Notes: generated by a model from the letters alone, not told the origin. Shown: positions 24,106 to 37,703, numbered from the stretch's first letter. The stretch: DNA of 64,000 nt from Metaphire vulgaris (GCA_018105865.1 CM030837.1:12706725-12770724), one strand, 5' to 3'. Program-made: numbers and translations.

Positions 24106-24927
24106 TTAATATTTCACTATTTTAATCGCTAACAATCAGACGAATTCCAGCAATTCAAACACACATGTTCGCAGGAGTTGTCGATGTTTTGCAAGAGGAA
24201 TAGTTTGGAGAACTCCTACACCAAAGTAGTTTTTGACCTACATCGAGGGAAGGGTCGGAAGGTATGGGGCGGCTAAGAAGCAGGAATTTTCGACCTCCAA
24301 TAGAAGTCGGCTTCGACCAGTGTTGGGGAGGAGGGCTCTCAATTCTCTCGAAAATCAAACAATGATGTTGGCAACCAAATGCTTTCGTCGTTTAAAAAAC
24401 ATAGCCTATATAGGTATCGTATGCATGAACTTAATATTAGGCTTACATGACAAGTGACGTCTGTCTTGGAAGCCTAGAATTAACGGTCAAGTTAATGCGT
24501 TGCCATTTTCAAGACAAACCCTGAACAACTATTTTAGAGACCGTAGAAAGATGTCGCGATTTGCCAAATCTTATAGGCCTAAATAGTTTCGCATTTCAAA
24601 GGGTTAATTTTTTCGATTAATGTCGTTGAACAAACAGCAGAAATATAAACAGAGTTGTGGCATCTCTATTTGGCTGAAGAAAGATCCAAAATTTTCCAGA
24701 GGCATCAACTGAAAATAGAGGCTCCGTCTCTTGGTCCACCACTGTTGTAGACATTGCCTATCATCGTAACCCGGCAAGACAAGCCAATATCAAGAAAACT
24801 TGTCTACACTGATTAATTGATCAGCATCCATAAGTCTACGAGATGGGATTGAGAGAGAGTAAAGAATAACACCGAATTAATAAGAGGATGTCAAGATCGA
24901 ATAAGGTGGAAATTCGGTACCACATTA

Positions 24928-25152
24928 TAGCCGCCCCAGCTATGACCGCCCCAGTTATGACCGCCCCAGCTTTAGCTGCAGTCAGTATCGTTTAGGGTTA
25001 GTGTTTCGTGTCTGGTTTATGGTGTGGGTAATAATTATATGACCCCGTACGGGTGCAATACACTGCTTTTCGTCAAAACCCATAGAGTAACCGGGGCGGT
25101 CATAACAGAGGCGGTCATAACTGAGGCGGTCATATATAGCTGGGGCGGCTAC
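24928..25152. mobile_element. Foldback element built from ATGACCGCCCCAG units
   Basis: The left arm has three units of (C/T)ATGACCGCCCCAG(C/T)T. The right arm has their inverted counterparts (GGCGGTCATAACTGA, GGGGCGGTCATAAC), with AGCCGCCCCAGCTAT at both outer ends. About 100 bp of unrelated sequence lies between. No clear target duplication. Confidence 0.7.
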
Positions 25153-25824
25153 CACCTGTAACCGGAAATTCATGGTCGCTAACGTAGAAATACACAGCAT
25201 CTAAAGAAAAATAATATATAATTATAATAATCCACAGGTCGCTTAACGAAAGTCAAGCGGATACGCTACTCGCTACTTTTATTTTTAACTGGTTAGACGA
25301 TGAGACCCGTGCATTTTGACCCATGTCGCTCGCGAGAAGACCGGCAAAAGAAGGTCCTCAGAGAAACTTGTCAGGATTGAGAACTTGTTGACTGAGAAAG
25401 TAACGGGGAGAAGGTTAACCAACATTTTTGCTCATCAGCTTCCAAAAATTTAGAAAAGTTTCGCGAATCTGAGCCAATAACCAACCTTTAAAGTTTCTCT
25501 GCTGTGCCTGTCCATTCAAATAGATGTTAGACGGACTTTTTCGGAATTTAGAACGCAACCATTGTAACCAATGAGTGTGTGGCGAACAACAACGGCGTAA
25601 GAAAAGTCTACAGAATAGAACACGGCGGTTGAATTACTTTTTCAGAGGTGCCGGATCTCCTTATTTTTCCTCCGGCAACAAAATTTCTTCGCAACTTTTT
25701 TATTTATTTTAAACGAACATATTCACGTTTTCTTTTCTTTTTCGTGCATGCAAAATACTAAAGTAGGCCTACACAATACAAGATCACAACGAATAAATAG
25801 TACGTTCCTGATCTGATGCCAGAC

Positions 25825-26106
25825 CAGTGGCGTAGCCAAGGGGTTGGGGTTGGGGGTTAAACCCTTGGCTGCGGAAAACAAAACATTTTAGTGAGTTTAT
25901 ATGCATTCTTAATTTTGGGACGCGATTTTGGGGGTCAAAACCCCCATTGGCTATGGATTCGTATGGAATGTAACGTTTAAGAGGTGACGACCTTTTTGCT
26001 TGTCAGGAAAAAATAGAGGATATAGCCTTTTTTTGCTTGTCAAGATTTTTCCAAAGTCAAAACCGAAAATCAAATCCCCCTTCCGGAAATCCTGGCTACG
26101 TCACTG
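25825..26106. mobile_element. hAT MITE, CAGTGGCGTAGCC family, full length
   Basis: Ends CAGTGGCGTAGCCAAGG and CCTGGCTACGTCACTG. The 8-bp duplication TGCCAGAC is perfect (25817-25824 and 26107-26114). It carries two CTTTTT(TT)GCTTGTCA motifs. Length 282 bp. Confidence 0.92.
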
Positions 26107-26669
26107 TGCCAGACGTTCCGGATCTCGTGCCAGACGTCCCGGATAGGAGATCCGGCAATATCCGGCTCAATTTAACCTCTGATAGAACACGAATTATTTC
26201 TCTTCACTCTGTAGAAACTGGACTTAAGAAGAAAAGAGCTATAAACGTGTTTATGTTCGTGAGGTGCTGGGTGCTCTGCAGTGAAAATGCGGACGGACAC
26301 TATGATTGTGTAGGCCTATGCTTAATAGCTAATAGAGAGGCCCAGGTAGGTCCATAGGCCTGCATAGCATTGTATCAGCAACCCTGTCTTATAACGATAA
26401 GAAATGAGGGCGATTTTTAAAATAAATATTTGCTCTAGACTATTTTCCTATATCCTCTAATCAATACGCTAGCACAGAAAAGCGCGTGCTAGCTCATGTC
26501 GACTTTTAAGCCTACTTTTCTACACCTGTAGGCCTAGGCCCTAACTTATGTCTAATTCAGCGGTGTTCTTTGTGCTATAAAATTTGCGCTCTAAATTTGA
26601 GAAAAGTCAGTAGTGTACATAGCAACAAAATAAATGATGTACTGTTAGACAAGGTGGGATTTGATGTGC

Positions 26670-26875
26670 AAAGCAGTGGGGGGATGGGCCGAGCGACCGC
26701 CGAAGGCGCGAGGGTTGAGGAGCCGAGTGGCGGGTGTGGTCTGGGGAGGGAGCTTGCCCCCTCCCGGGCTTGCCCCCCTCCCCGGGCTTGCCCCTCCCCA
26801 GACTACTAGGGTGTCTGGGGAGCGTCGTGAGCTCCCCCGCGGGGTCCGGGGCTCCGCCCCGGCCGCCAACGATTT
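26670..26875. repeat. G+C-rich block with repeated GGCTTGCCCC(T)CC units
   Basis: An abrupt change to very high G+C in an otherwise A+T-rich region. A unit of about 20 bp (CCCGGGCTTGCCCCCCTC-like) occurs three times at 26745-26800, next to GCGAGGGTTGAGGAGCCGAG and CGGGGTCCGGGGCTCCGCCCC. It probably belongs to a repeat family, but no termini were found. Frames on both strands are composition artefacts. Confidence 0.5.
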
Positions 26876-28478
26876 TGGTGCATTTTGTCGTAAAAGAACG
26901 TCGCTGGTGACACTTAAATGTCATATAGTTGCAGCTTACGTAGCCAATATTATTTATTGTTTTCATTTCATAAAATGGGCCTATTTGGCCGGTGTGCTTT
27001 GAATTGGAGGAGGCGGGAATGGTCACATTAAGCAAACTTTTGCAAACAGTCTACAAATCTCAAAAGTTCTACATCCGCGTCCGGGAGGTGCCTTTGTTTA
27101 CGTTCAGAGTCATCAGGACTCAGGAGAGGTAGGCCTATACACATTCCCGGCTCCCAATCAGAGGATTCAGGCTTCAGTGAAAACTTGCGATAACCAGTAT
27201 GTTGAGGTTTTGAAAAGCACATAAAAATTATACACAACTGAAACAATTTTAACATTTAGAATCTATCCTTGAGCAAGACATTAGGCTGCTATTCTGTGAT
27301 TTCTGTATATATTTAGTTGCAGTTGCAAACTTGCAATATCAGCCTGCAGCCCTGCATGCAACTGTCCAGCTTAGCTCATCCCACCCTGGGATGACAAATT
27401 GTAAACCAGTGCCTGGAATGTCACAAACCAGTGACGGGGATAATTCCTGGCATCCCCCCTACAAATCCCACCCTGCTGTTAGATCAGTGGACATTACCTG
27501 TAGGCAGTTGGCTCCAGAAGCAATAATTCACTCGTAGAATTAGCTTAGGTCTGTCTTCTGTGAAATAGGCCTACGTCCAAGTCCTACACACATGTATGTC
27601 TACAAGCGAACAGATAGTAGGCCTATTTCGCCCTATTTCGCAGCTTTTGAAACTCTCTGCTGATCATAAAGAAAATTTTCTAGACATTAATTAATTCGAA
27701 TATTTCGGTCTTAAAGAGAGACGACAGAACGAAACCGACAAGAAAATTCTACTAATGACGTGCGCTTTTTGACAGAATGAAATATGTCAAGTAGGCCTAT
27801 AGACTTGTAGAATATATCAGGAGTTGACAACCTTTTATTACAAGGGTCATTCTAAATATTGATCAGCAGGCGGAGGGCAGCATGTTTTTATTGCCCATTG
27901 CACATTGTTAGTATCTTTGTACAACCAGACTAAAATGGATATTCTACCTTAAGTCAATTGTGGACATTATATTTTATAAATCAAATCTACAGATTTATTC
28001 TAAACCGTTTACATATAATTCCTTTGACAATTTGCGGGATCCTCTTAGAAATTCATTGCATCCCTCCCACCAAGAGTTCTTGGAACCGCCACTGGCTTTA
28101 ATGGCTTTGAAAAATTTGTACTGTAGAGAACGTAGGAATCAAAATTCGATAAATTAAATATTCACTTAAAATACAATTAAAGCTCTATTCAAAATATAAG
28201 TCCTTGATAATAAGTAGAAAACTCACCTGAGCCTAGGACAAAACTATTGGCTAAGTGGCACTTCGTAGTAGGTAGATATAAAGGCGTTGTTAATATGCAT
28301 ATAACACGCACTTCTTGAGTGCGCATTAAGCCACACATAGGACGGCTGATTAGTCAAAATAAGCTCGGACTCGAATGTATGCTCGCTACGTGGCGAGAAG
28401 TAACAGCGCATCTTTTGAGGGGCGCAATCGCCACTGCGAGAAATTCGTGCGGTTTCCAAGGAGCGGACTGCCCCAATA
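26876..28478. other. Intergenic, no gene recognised
   Basis: Several AGGCCTA palindromes and a possible hAT end near 28092 (GGAACCGCCACTG). No supported gene. Confidence 0.4.
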
Positions 28479-28487
28479 TGTTGAAAC

Positions 28488-28748
28488 CAGTGTTTATTCT
28501 AGGCTTTCTTAGGGGGATCCCCCAAAGTTTAAAAATCCCCCCCCCAAATTCTATATGTTGCATTGGGGATAGAAATCCCCCCCCAAAAAAAAGCGCGACG
28601 AGAGGAGGGTTTTTATTTTCGGAGAGGGGAAAAATTATAAGGATGAACTGTCATGAACATTTAGTTTGCTTGTCAGAGAGAGTATTGAAGAAGGACAAGA
28701 AGGATATGAACATTTGTTTGCTTGTCAAGGTGGCTAGAATAAACACTG
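28488..28748. mobile_element. hAT MITE, CAGTGTTTATTCTAGG family, copy 1
   Basis: Ends CAGTGTTTATTCTAGGC and GCTAGAATAAACACTG; TGTTGAAAC is repeated on both sides (28479-28487 and 28749-28757). Sibling copies lie at 30992-31162 and 63184-63373. Confidence 0.9.
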
Positions 28749-28761
28749 TGTTGAAACAAAT

Positions 28762-29122
28762 CAGTGGCGTAGCTAGGATTTTTAGGCCCTAATGCAAAAA
28801 TTATTAATGGGTCCCTTCAACTTAAAAAGTCACAACATGACAAACGGTGCACTAAGGCTTAAAACTGTTAACACTTAATAATAACGCATCGTCTGTCACC
28901 GGATTCCGGAAACTGAAAACTGTAAAACGGCTTTGTTTTTGTAGCGCCGTCATATTTAATACCTACCAAATCTATCTGATTAAGACTAACTTTTAATGTG
29001 TTTTTAATTATTTACTTTTGTTATTATTTACTTTCTTTTTTACATTGGTGGTCAAAAAGGTCCCCAGTTCTTCTGGGCCCTAATGCCTTGCTTATTCTTG
29101 CTATATGGTAGCTACGCCTCTG
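28762..29122. mobile_element. hAT MITE adjacent to copy 1
   Basis: Ends CAGTGGCGTAGCTAGG and GTAGCTACGCCTCTG; flanks AAACAAAT (28754-28761) and AAACAAAC (29123-29130) match at 7 of 8 positions. GGCCCTAATGC words occur near both ends. Its left duplication overlaps the right duplication of the neighbouring element. Confidence 0.85.
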
Positions 29123-29130
29123 AAACAAAC

Positions 29131-29570
29131 GACGCGAGAACGGGAATTGTACTTGCGCATTAAGAAGTACTGTGCGACAAGTGATAGAAAGAACGCACAT
29201 TTCGCTTTAGAGTTAAAGACAAAGTGTGACAAACAGAGAAGGGACCAGCGTATTGTAATAGACCGGAAAGGTGCTCGAGGAAGTAGAGTACATGTGCACA
29301 GGAAGGTTACTCGGAGAAGAGGTATACAATGTGCAAAATAAGCAGTGCAGAGCACCGCACAAAGTGCAATACATGGTGCTTCACCTGAGAATAGAGCCTC
29401 GCACCAAGTGCGAGATAAAGGGCATCGCGTTGACAGAACGAACGTATTACGGAGCCTCTAGCAGAGGGTAAAGGGCGGTTAGCTAAGTGCCACTTCAGGC
29501 ACGCCTCGGTGTCTTTAACAGAGGCACAGTGCAGGTGCCCGGGCGGTGCGAGATAGACATTGGAGAGAGC

Positions 29571-29664
<94 letters not shown>

Positions 29665-30520
29665 GGCGCAGAGATAGTTCACTTACAGGAGGTACTCTCA
29701 AACAAAACGCTGAGACGAACAGACTAGGTGCCTTGTGAATAAATAGCCAGTTGCCAGTGTGCACGGCACGAGGCGAAAGTTGTCCTAGGACCTGGGTATA
29801 CCATATATGTGTAAATAGTGATAGCGCCGATTAGCAGCGCACCCCCTATTTCGCCACAACTCCCACAAGATAGTGTAGATATTTAATTGTAAATGAATGA
29901 TCCGTGGGTTAAGGGTGACATGAGACAAGGTTCAGTAGTTCAGTTTTGAGTGGTCCAATGCTCTATCTGGTCAGAGGTATATATAGGGGGCCTACTCTGT
30001 GTTTTATTTGAAGTGGCACCATTTTAGAAATCAGTATAACTTCAACAAATTCATTCAAACTTTATACAATTTTATCCACATGAAATATCTACAGTATGCA
30101 AGTTTAAACAGAATCAGTCCTACAGTTCAGGGATATTGTTTTTAAAGATTTTAATGGACAAAACCCAAGTTTCCGCAATGGGAAACCATAACCACTGCAA
30201 TTCGCAGTCACTGCGTCGTTTACAGTTTGTGCTCGAAGTAGTGACGACCACTTGCACGATGCCCCGTCGACGGAGACGTCACTGGCGCACTGCTCTGCCA
30301 ATGATCTCGTGATCAAGGTCGCGCCACCCCTCTAGGTGTTCGGTCTATTCGACGGCCCCATTAACGGAGAGATGAAATCAGGTGTGTTTCGAAACACGAA
30401 CTTCACTGTTTCACGAACAATCCAGTCGACTACGCGTAGAATAGATGATGTTTAATGAGGATAAAATTTTATAAATGCCGTATTGGATACCATTTGCAGA
30501 AGTTATATTGATTTCTAAAA
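29131..30520. other. Intergenic, no gene recognised, with (GA)n
   Basis: Contains the GA microsatellite at 29574-29651 followed by a short GACA run. The rest has only short frames without recognisable motifs. Confidence 0.4.
29574..29651. repeat. (GA)n microsatellite
   Basis: About 39 uninterrupted GA units. Confidence 0.97.
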
Positions 30521-30543
30521 GGGTGTGCCACTTCAATCGCAAC

Positions 30544-30545
<2 letters not shown>

Positions 30546-30600
<55 letters not shown>
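30546..30600. repeat. (TA)n microsatellite
   Basis: About 27 AT units. Confidence 0.97.
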
Positions 30601-30602
<2 letters not shown>

Positions 30603-30991
30603 ACCTCCCACCAGCATCTTGGGAGTTTTCTCGAAGCTCAGAGGAGTGAACAGTTTTGTGATGCTTCGTCTGTACCCCAGAAGAATAAGCAGCGGCGTAG
30701 TGACGGGTGGAGATATATATACCCCCCAAAAAGTCTATCTTAAAGTTCTTTATGTGGTTGTTTCTCCTTTTGTTAGCAGCCGTTTTGAGCGTAGAAACCG
30801 AATCTGACAACAGTGAGTCAGTGACATTCGCCGATGTTCCGAACTAAAAGGGTGTACTTGGATTCATCCCAATAGGGGAATTTACGGATGCGTCATTAGC
30901 TCCCTTGCGGGACCAGGGACTCCGTCCCATCCGCCATAAAGTTGTTGTAATACCAGAGTTAAATCTTAAACTTTAGATCAATTCTGCAGAC

Positions 30992-31162
30992 CAGTGTTTA
31001 TTCTAGGCCTGTTTTGGGGGGATTCACCCAAAGTTTTAAAATCCCCAAAATTTGTATATGTTGGCTTGAGGGATGGAAATCCCCCAAGCGTGAAGAGACA
31101 GATCTTGTCCCCCCAAACATTTCAAACTCCCCCCCATGTCAAGGTGGCTAGAATAAACACTG
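30992..31162. mobile_element. hAT MITE, CAGTGTTTATTCTAGG family, copy 2
   Basis: Same ends as the copy at 28488-28748. Perfect 8-bp duplication CTGCAGAC at 30984-30991 and 31163-31170. Length 171 bp. Confidence 0.93.
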
Positions 31163-31170
31163 CTGCAGAC

Positions 31171-33290
31171 TATATGACACCTAATCGGTAATACCCCTAA
31201 CCACAATACTATTAATATTTCTGCTAGGGCCTCTGCCTGAATAGAGGAGGCCCGACCCCCTCTGTCCATCCGACTTGTGGCTACGCTATAATGGGCATCA
31301 AGGCAGGCACGCATATTCCATTTAATGATAATCCGACTCGAGGGTTTGGGCAGTAAGTAGTCCGTCGTTTGGGAACCAGTCGTGAGCTCCACTGCAGGCT
31401 CCAAGGCAAAGCGCCATCCGCAGAACTGAGTAATATTAGATACAGCGTGCATAATTATTATTTAAGAATTTAATTTTGATTTTTATCGAGTGGACAACAA
31501 CTGTAATACAATTAGGCCAAGTGGATATCTTGCTGTACCTTGCCAACATTATGAAACTGGCATTGTTGCTGTGCGCGATTTTTTTGTCGTGCATAAAGTA
31601 CTATCAAATACAGTGTTGATCACATCTCTTTTCCTTCGTAGCCTGTCTTGCTGTTTGTCTTGCTGTTTCCCATTGTGACTGATCTTCGCAGACCGATCCC
31701 CTTCTTTATGCTAATTTCTGACAATACACAATGCTAGTCACGCATAGCACACGAAATAACACTTCTGAGAAAACAGTACCAAAGCAAACCAACCGCAAAT
31801 AAAACCGCTTCTGCAACTGGTCCACTGAGAGATACCTTAATCATAACTAGACTAGTCGTTGCCGAAGTTGGTAGATCCAGTCTTTATCTTCGACCTGATA
31901 AATGTCTTCCAGAATGTGGAGTACGGAATTTTAAAAATACAATAGGCCTATCAAGATTGGCCCAAACAGCAAACGCTGAGGCATAAATCTAGTGCGTCAC
32001 TCTTGAGGAAATGCACTGTTTACTCATGAAGCGAGCAGAAGCAGGTGCTTCGGCCCGTACGGATAATAGTCGTGTTCGGTTCTAGCAAAACGATAACGTT
32101 AACAGCGGAAACCGTGAATCGGGACCGCGCAACGAAAGTTCAAAGTTCAAGCCATAACGTAAGCCAGCGGTCTAACAGCCTGGCTTGCTATGTTACAACC
32201 CGCTTCGAATCCTCCAATTTCCTATCTTCAGTAAGGCGTCCGCTCTCAGCCGTCCGGCTTACGGCCGTTCGCCAACAGCCCAAGTATTTCGCTCCGGCCC
32301 GATTCGATGCTCCGGCTTCATACGTCGGTCCGCACGGCCGGCTGGCCAAGACAATCGCTCGGTTCAACCCACATGCAGAGCAGGCAAAGCCCGACGGACC
32401 CGGTGTTCAAGCCAGCAGCCACAAGCGTTTTATAATTCATGATAAAAGGCCATTCATAACCTCCCACAGCAAACATCGACAGTGACCCGACACACGCTGC
32501 GACCAACTACGCTCATACGCAGTAACGCAGGCATATCATTATAGATCACCAAGTGCGTAGCATTCACACAGGCGGCGCTAGGATTTTCGTCTTAGGGATT
32601 GGTAACCCAAACTGTTTTCTCCCAACCTTAAATAACGATGCGTAAAAATGTTAACACGTTCATCTCTTAGGTTTCTGATACACATTTTTGCGTCACCATT
32701 TTGCAGTCATCGTCATTAACTTCTGAGAATTAACAATACGGTTCACGCACGACATGCAAGGTCTCGCCCTGGGGCCTAAAACCCTCAGGACCGCCGCACC
32801 ATGCTCAACTATTAGTAAACATTTCCATGAATTATTGCCGAAAACCACTGCAAAGTTAAAAGGACCATACCTCTCGTATCTACCGGGTACATACTACATT
32901 TATAAATGAAAAGCCGGATGTACGAGCCGTTGTTGGCGGTTTCACAAGTTGACTGCGTAGCCACGAAGAGGGGGCTCCTTATTCGGACCAGGACCAGCCG
33001 TAGAATTTGTGAAAAGCCGATGAGAAAATATTCCGAAAGGGGGTGATCACGACAATCACTCAAACTCCTATTCCGGCTAAATGGGATGTGCGCCTGTCTT
33101 GACGGTTCCCCATTATAGAAACTCGGCAACACCCATGTTCTTCAGTATTAGCGTCGCCACGAGAGAATCCCCTCCCCACAGGGATATTTTTACACCCCCT
33201 AACACTCCTTCAATTTGAGGTCGACACCCGACCCAAATTTCCTAACCTAACAATGGTATGTACCATAAATAGCACCCCGAACACCCCATT
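31171..33290. other. Intergenic, no gene recognised
   Basis: A CpG-containing, more G+C-rich part lies at about 32040-32420 with overlapping open frames on both strands. No domain is recognisable and no repeat ends were found. Confidence 0.4.
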
Positions 33291-33294
33291 CGAG

Positions 33295-33436
33295 CATGGG
33301 CGGCCGCAGAAAATTTTCCAGGGGGTGCAAAACAGGGTCTTGAGGCAAAAGAAACAAGTAATTTTACTTTTTTCATAACTCCAAAAATTTTCCAGGGGGT
33401 GCAATTGCACCCCCTTGCACCCTCCGGACGCCCATG
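33295..33436. mobile_element. Short hAT-like MITE, 142 bp
   Basis: Ends CATGGGCGGCCGCAG and CTCCGGACGCCCATG. Flanks CATTCGAG (33287-33294) and CATTCAAG (33437-33444) match at 7 of 8. The interior carries a direct repeat AAATTTTCCAGGGGGTGCAA. It sits inside an older element whose remains (ACACCCCCTAA words and three TTTGCTTGTCAGA-like motifs) run from about 33180 to 33650. Confidence 0.8.
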
Positions 33437-34049
33437 CATTCAAGAAGTAGCACCCCAACTTTATTTCTCCGATGACCTTTTGTTGCTTGTCAGACATTTT
33501 TGAGACCCGATAACGTTTTTTTGCTTGTCAGAATTTTTTGGGATTGGATAAGGTTTTGGGGTTTTTTGCCTGCCAGACTTTTTGCAGATGACTTTTTTCA
33601 CATGGCAGAGACCCCCAAATTTTATTGACACCCCCTAAATTCACAATCCTAGAAATAACCCTACCTCCCCACTATTCAGACTCGGACTAGCTAGGAGATT
33701 CGCGCAAAACTGATGACAAAGTTTTATCGAAAGCAGCGTTTGGGGATTACTGATAAGCTTTCATATAGTTTTCAAAATTGCTGCAATGCTTGATTGAATC
33801 CAACATCTTACTCTCATTTTTTGCGGCTGGTTTGGAACCTCAGACCCCATCGGGGAAGCTTACAACGCTCCCAAAACCCACTAGTAGTTTCAGCCAAAAT
33901 GTTTGATTTACAAAAGCGGTCATTTAAGTTTTCACAGAGAATGTCAGTGTTTCAATATCACCACTACACAGCTATGCAAACGCTTACATACAACGGCAGC
34001 TGAGAGGGTCAAATGACAAAGTATTTTCAGCAATGATGAAAGTAACGCG

Positions 34050-35143
34050 TTTTGATCCGTACTTGTTAGTCCGGGCTTCCTGGGTACGATCAAATGTAAA
34101 AAATACTGTACGTATCTTCCTACTCAACTTTTTAAAATCCAAGAATTTTCACAAATCTGATCCAGTAGTTTTTAAATCTTTCCAGTGTCTCTTCACATAA
34201 ACACGCCCACAAACAATGATAAGAACTAGATGTTACAAAATATTTCATCTTGAAATGAATATAAATTGACAATTACAACTACTTTACATGCATCTATTTA
34301 CATTAAATACCAAACATCTATTTCGCTTACCCAATCAGCAATCAATGCTTTGCCAAAATGATCATGACTTCTACATACACCAAAGTTCAGAAATTAAATT
34401 AAAACAGCAGAGGATGAAAACGTTTCAACATGGTGGATTTGACGTGACGGAAGAAAAAGAAGAGGAAGAAGGGAAAAGGATACAATGATTTTCTTCAAAT
34501 TCTTCAATTATGCAAACTGTTTGAATAAATTCTGAAATTCCTCAAATAATGACAGCAAAAAGCAACATCAAGACATATCTTTACAGATGCCACCAATCAC
34601 ACATATCACATTGCAATCATGACTGGCAATAGAAATCAAGCGAATATATGACTACAATATGTTAGTATTTTACAAGAGCACTGACAAAATGACTTGTGCA
34701 ATTTTAAACCCTGAAGGGCATCGAAGCTGTTTGTTTCATTAGAATACTGGCAATTTATTTGGAAACCTGTTGCTGAACTTTTTGCTTCACTGTTCATACA
34801 GAACCTCTTACAGTAACATGCATAAATCTTAAATAAAGTTTACAATTAAGTTGTCTCACTCGATTCAACACACAGTCTTTTCATTTGAATCCAACTTGAA
34901 ACTGGAACAAAGCCACTAAAAAGTACTGTCAATCACAGAAATTGCAAAGCATACATACACTGTAAATAGTCAACACATTATTATTTACATCACATCCATT
35001 TACAACTGTACAAATACATGTAATATACAACTACCGGTAAGTAATACACTAATATACAATTGCACTTACCCATGTGCATAAAGTTACTTACCTATTAATA
35101 AATTCTGAATGTAAGAATAATGTACACTATACATGCTGTTCCA

Positions 35144-35211
<68 letters not shown>

Positions 35212-37703
35212 CATACAGTAGTTCATAAGTTTAAAATCCACACATTACTATGCAATGCAGAAGACAGATTAACTAGTAACAGAAATCAGTGAAATATAAA
35301 AGCTAGCATAAGTTACTTGAACTTCAACACCAAATATATAAACATCCGAAAGGCAAATATATACTAGTGTTCACATCTCAGACTGGCTTTCTTACTGACT
35401 TGCAGGTTAACTAAATTATAAACCAAAACCTGTTGCAGACTGTAGGCCTATACAGCTACAGTACATATGTTCCCTACAATATGCAGGGAAAGTCACAACA
35501 AAATCATTGATGATAACACAACTGATTAAGATAACTGACACTGAAACATCCCAAGGACAGGTATTCTCCCCCTCATCAACTTTTCTCAGTGATGGATAAA
35601 AATACAATAGAATTTTGTCAGTTTTCAGAAGTGTGGGTCTTTTGATGAAGTATATCTATTAGCTTACAAAGACTGAATATTCAGCACTACACCATGTGTA
35701 TAAGCACCTAAAGTTGTGCATTAAATCAGCTATGCTAAAACAATTTCTGGCAATGCCAATACCTGATACTCTAGTATCAGTTTGCATACAGTCTTCAGTA
35801 AAGGGCAAGCACCACTATATAGTAAAATAAAACAAAAATCTAATCCAATCATAGTGCTACCAACCAAACCACTCTAGTATTTCCTAAGCATCAAATGAGT
35901 AATCCTTTAAACATATTTTAGCATTTTTTGTTCATTTATGTCCAAATTGCTGTAGCAACAGGCTTTCTGAAAAGCTGAATCAGGATCAAACTAAGTTTAA
36001 CCCACTCTGTCATGTTGACTTCGGTATCTCAAACACAGCAATGATAGCGATCAAATCCTGAAAGTGATTGAAAAAGTATGTGACTCTAAAAACAGAATAT
36101 ATTCATTTAAACTGAGCAATACACCCACTCTAAGGTTACCAAATAATAGCAAAAGTGTAGCATAGAGACTGCACACAGAGGCTCTGGAGTGGGAGTTGAA
36201 TAATTCTGAGTTACTGATGTTGGGATGGTTGCCCAAAAAAAGAAGTGCTTGGGCCATTCCACAACACTGCTCTACACACCATTCAACAAAATGACTCATT
36301 AAGTATTCCCGATATTTGCTACACATCACTTCAAACAACAGTTTCAACTGTGTACTAAAATACTGACACTATTTAAAAATTTTAAAACACATTGCCTCTT
36401 ATTAAATGACAGCGCAGCAAGTGCATGTTGAACAGCAAGTTAACATCATTCGATAAATAAAACAAAGACTCAAAAGTAAGATAAACAGTGGTCAAAGTAA
36501 GCATCTGACCCAATTCAAAAATTGAGTGTATGATTCACGTCTCTTTATGCATATCACCTGTCTGGCATTGATTATGAAGCATACATATTCAGAAATAAAC
36601 TACCTGTAATCTTTTCATATCATATTCATAAATTACAAAATAAACTTTGACAAAAATATAACACAAAAATGAAAAACTATCTGTTACTATGATGGCACAA
36701 AACACTTTCTTGCAAAGATAGGACACAATTCAGTTGAAGCGGTAAGGAAAATGAAAATCAAACTTTACAAAGAGTACACAATGAAGAATCCCAGTAGCTC
36801 TAATCTTCTCAAATCATGTACCATCTTTGGCATATCTAACTCATAATGCACTAGCAAAACGAAAGCATAAAACATAACACAGATTTTTCAAATGTATCCA
36901 GTCTGTCTGAAATAACATACATTAATGAAAAACCTGTGGATTATGTCATAAAAAGATCAAGTTAAAATGGCTCTGTGTAAAGAAAGTATTTTCAAACATA
37001 CACTTGGCAACTTTGCCAGATGCAGAACTGTGCCATGTTAACAATAATCCACCTATAAATACAAATCCAAAAATCCAAAAGACATTTATAAGAAGGTATA
37101 CTTGCACCAAGTTGAAACTGCTTCTGATCCAGTGAAAATACAGTCAAAAGGGACTTCTGACATCTGTCACCTCTAATCCTACTCATGAACCTTGATTAAG
37201 TTACAACATCAAACCTCAGCAGAATACTGGCCAAAATGAAGTTCAGCGGTTAATAACATAAAATATTAAATGCCATCAGAGGCCAACAAATCAACTGTTT
37301 ATAGTAACTACATACAACAAATCAACTGTTTATAGCAACTACATACATCTATAACAAGAAATCTGTTGCCAAATTCCAACAAATAAGCAAATGACTTACT
37401 ACATAAGTTCAACTGTCCAGAGGATGTTTTTCTATTTGCAATGTTAGACTCCAAGACCAGTTACAAGAAATTTTCAGTTTTCCAATTCCATACAGAAGCA
37501 GTATTATAGCTGGACTCCTATATGGTGTATTCTCAAGTGTAGTGGCCTACAGTAGAGAAAGCTCAAGTAATTTATTTCTGATGCAGTTTGTTGATAGCAA
37601 AGCAGCACATGAAGAAGCAACACACGTGACTGAACCATGGATGGCATGGATGGACTCAATTCATGAAGTCACAAGCCATGATGTTGTGCCAAGGCAGATC
37701 TGT
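34050..37703 (-). other. Probable Sprouty 3' UTR and downstream flank
   Basis: About 3.6 kb directly after the Sprouty stop codon on the - strand. It is A+T-rich, free of recognisable transposons and without coding motifs. Long A+T-rich 3' UTRs are common for Sprouty genes, so part of this is probably transcribed; the true end cannot be set from sequence. A (TA)n microsatellite lies inside. Confidence 0.4.
35148..35206. repeat. (TA)n microsatellite
   Basis: About 29 AT units. Confidence 0.97.

Noticed and set aside
26607..27035. 142-codon proline/glycine-rich - strand frame
   Set aside because: Created by the G+C-rich island; no domain.
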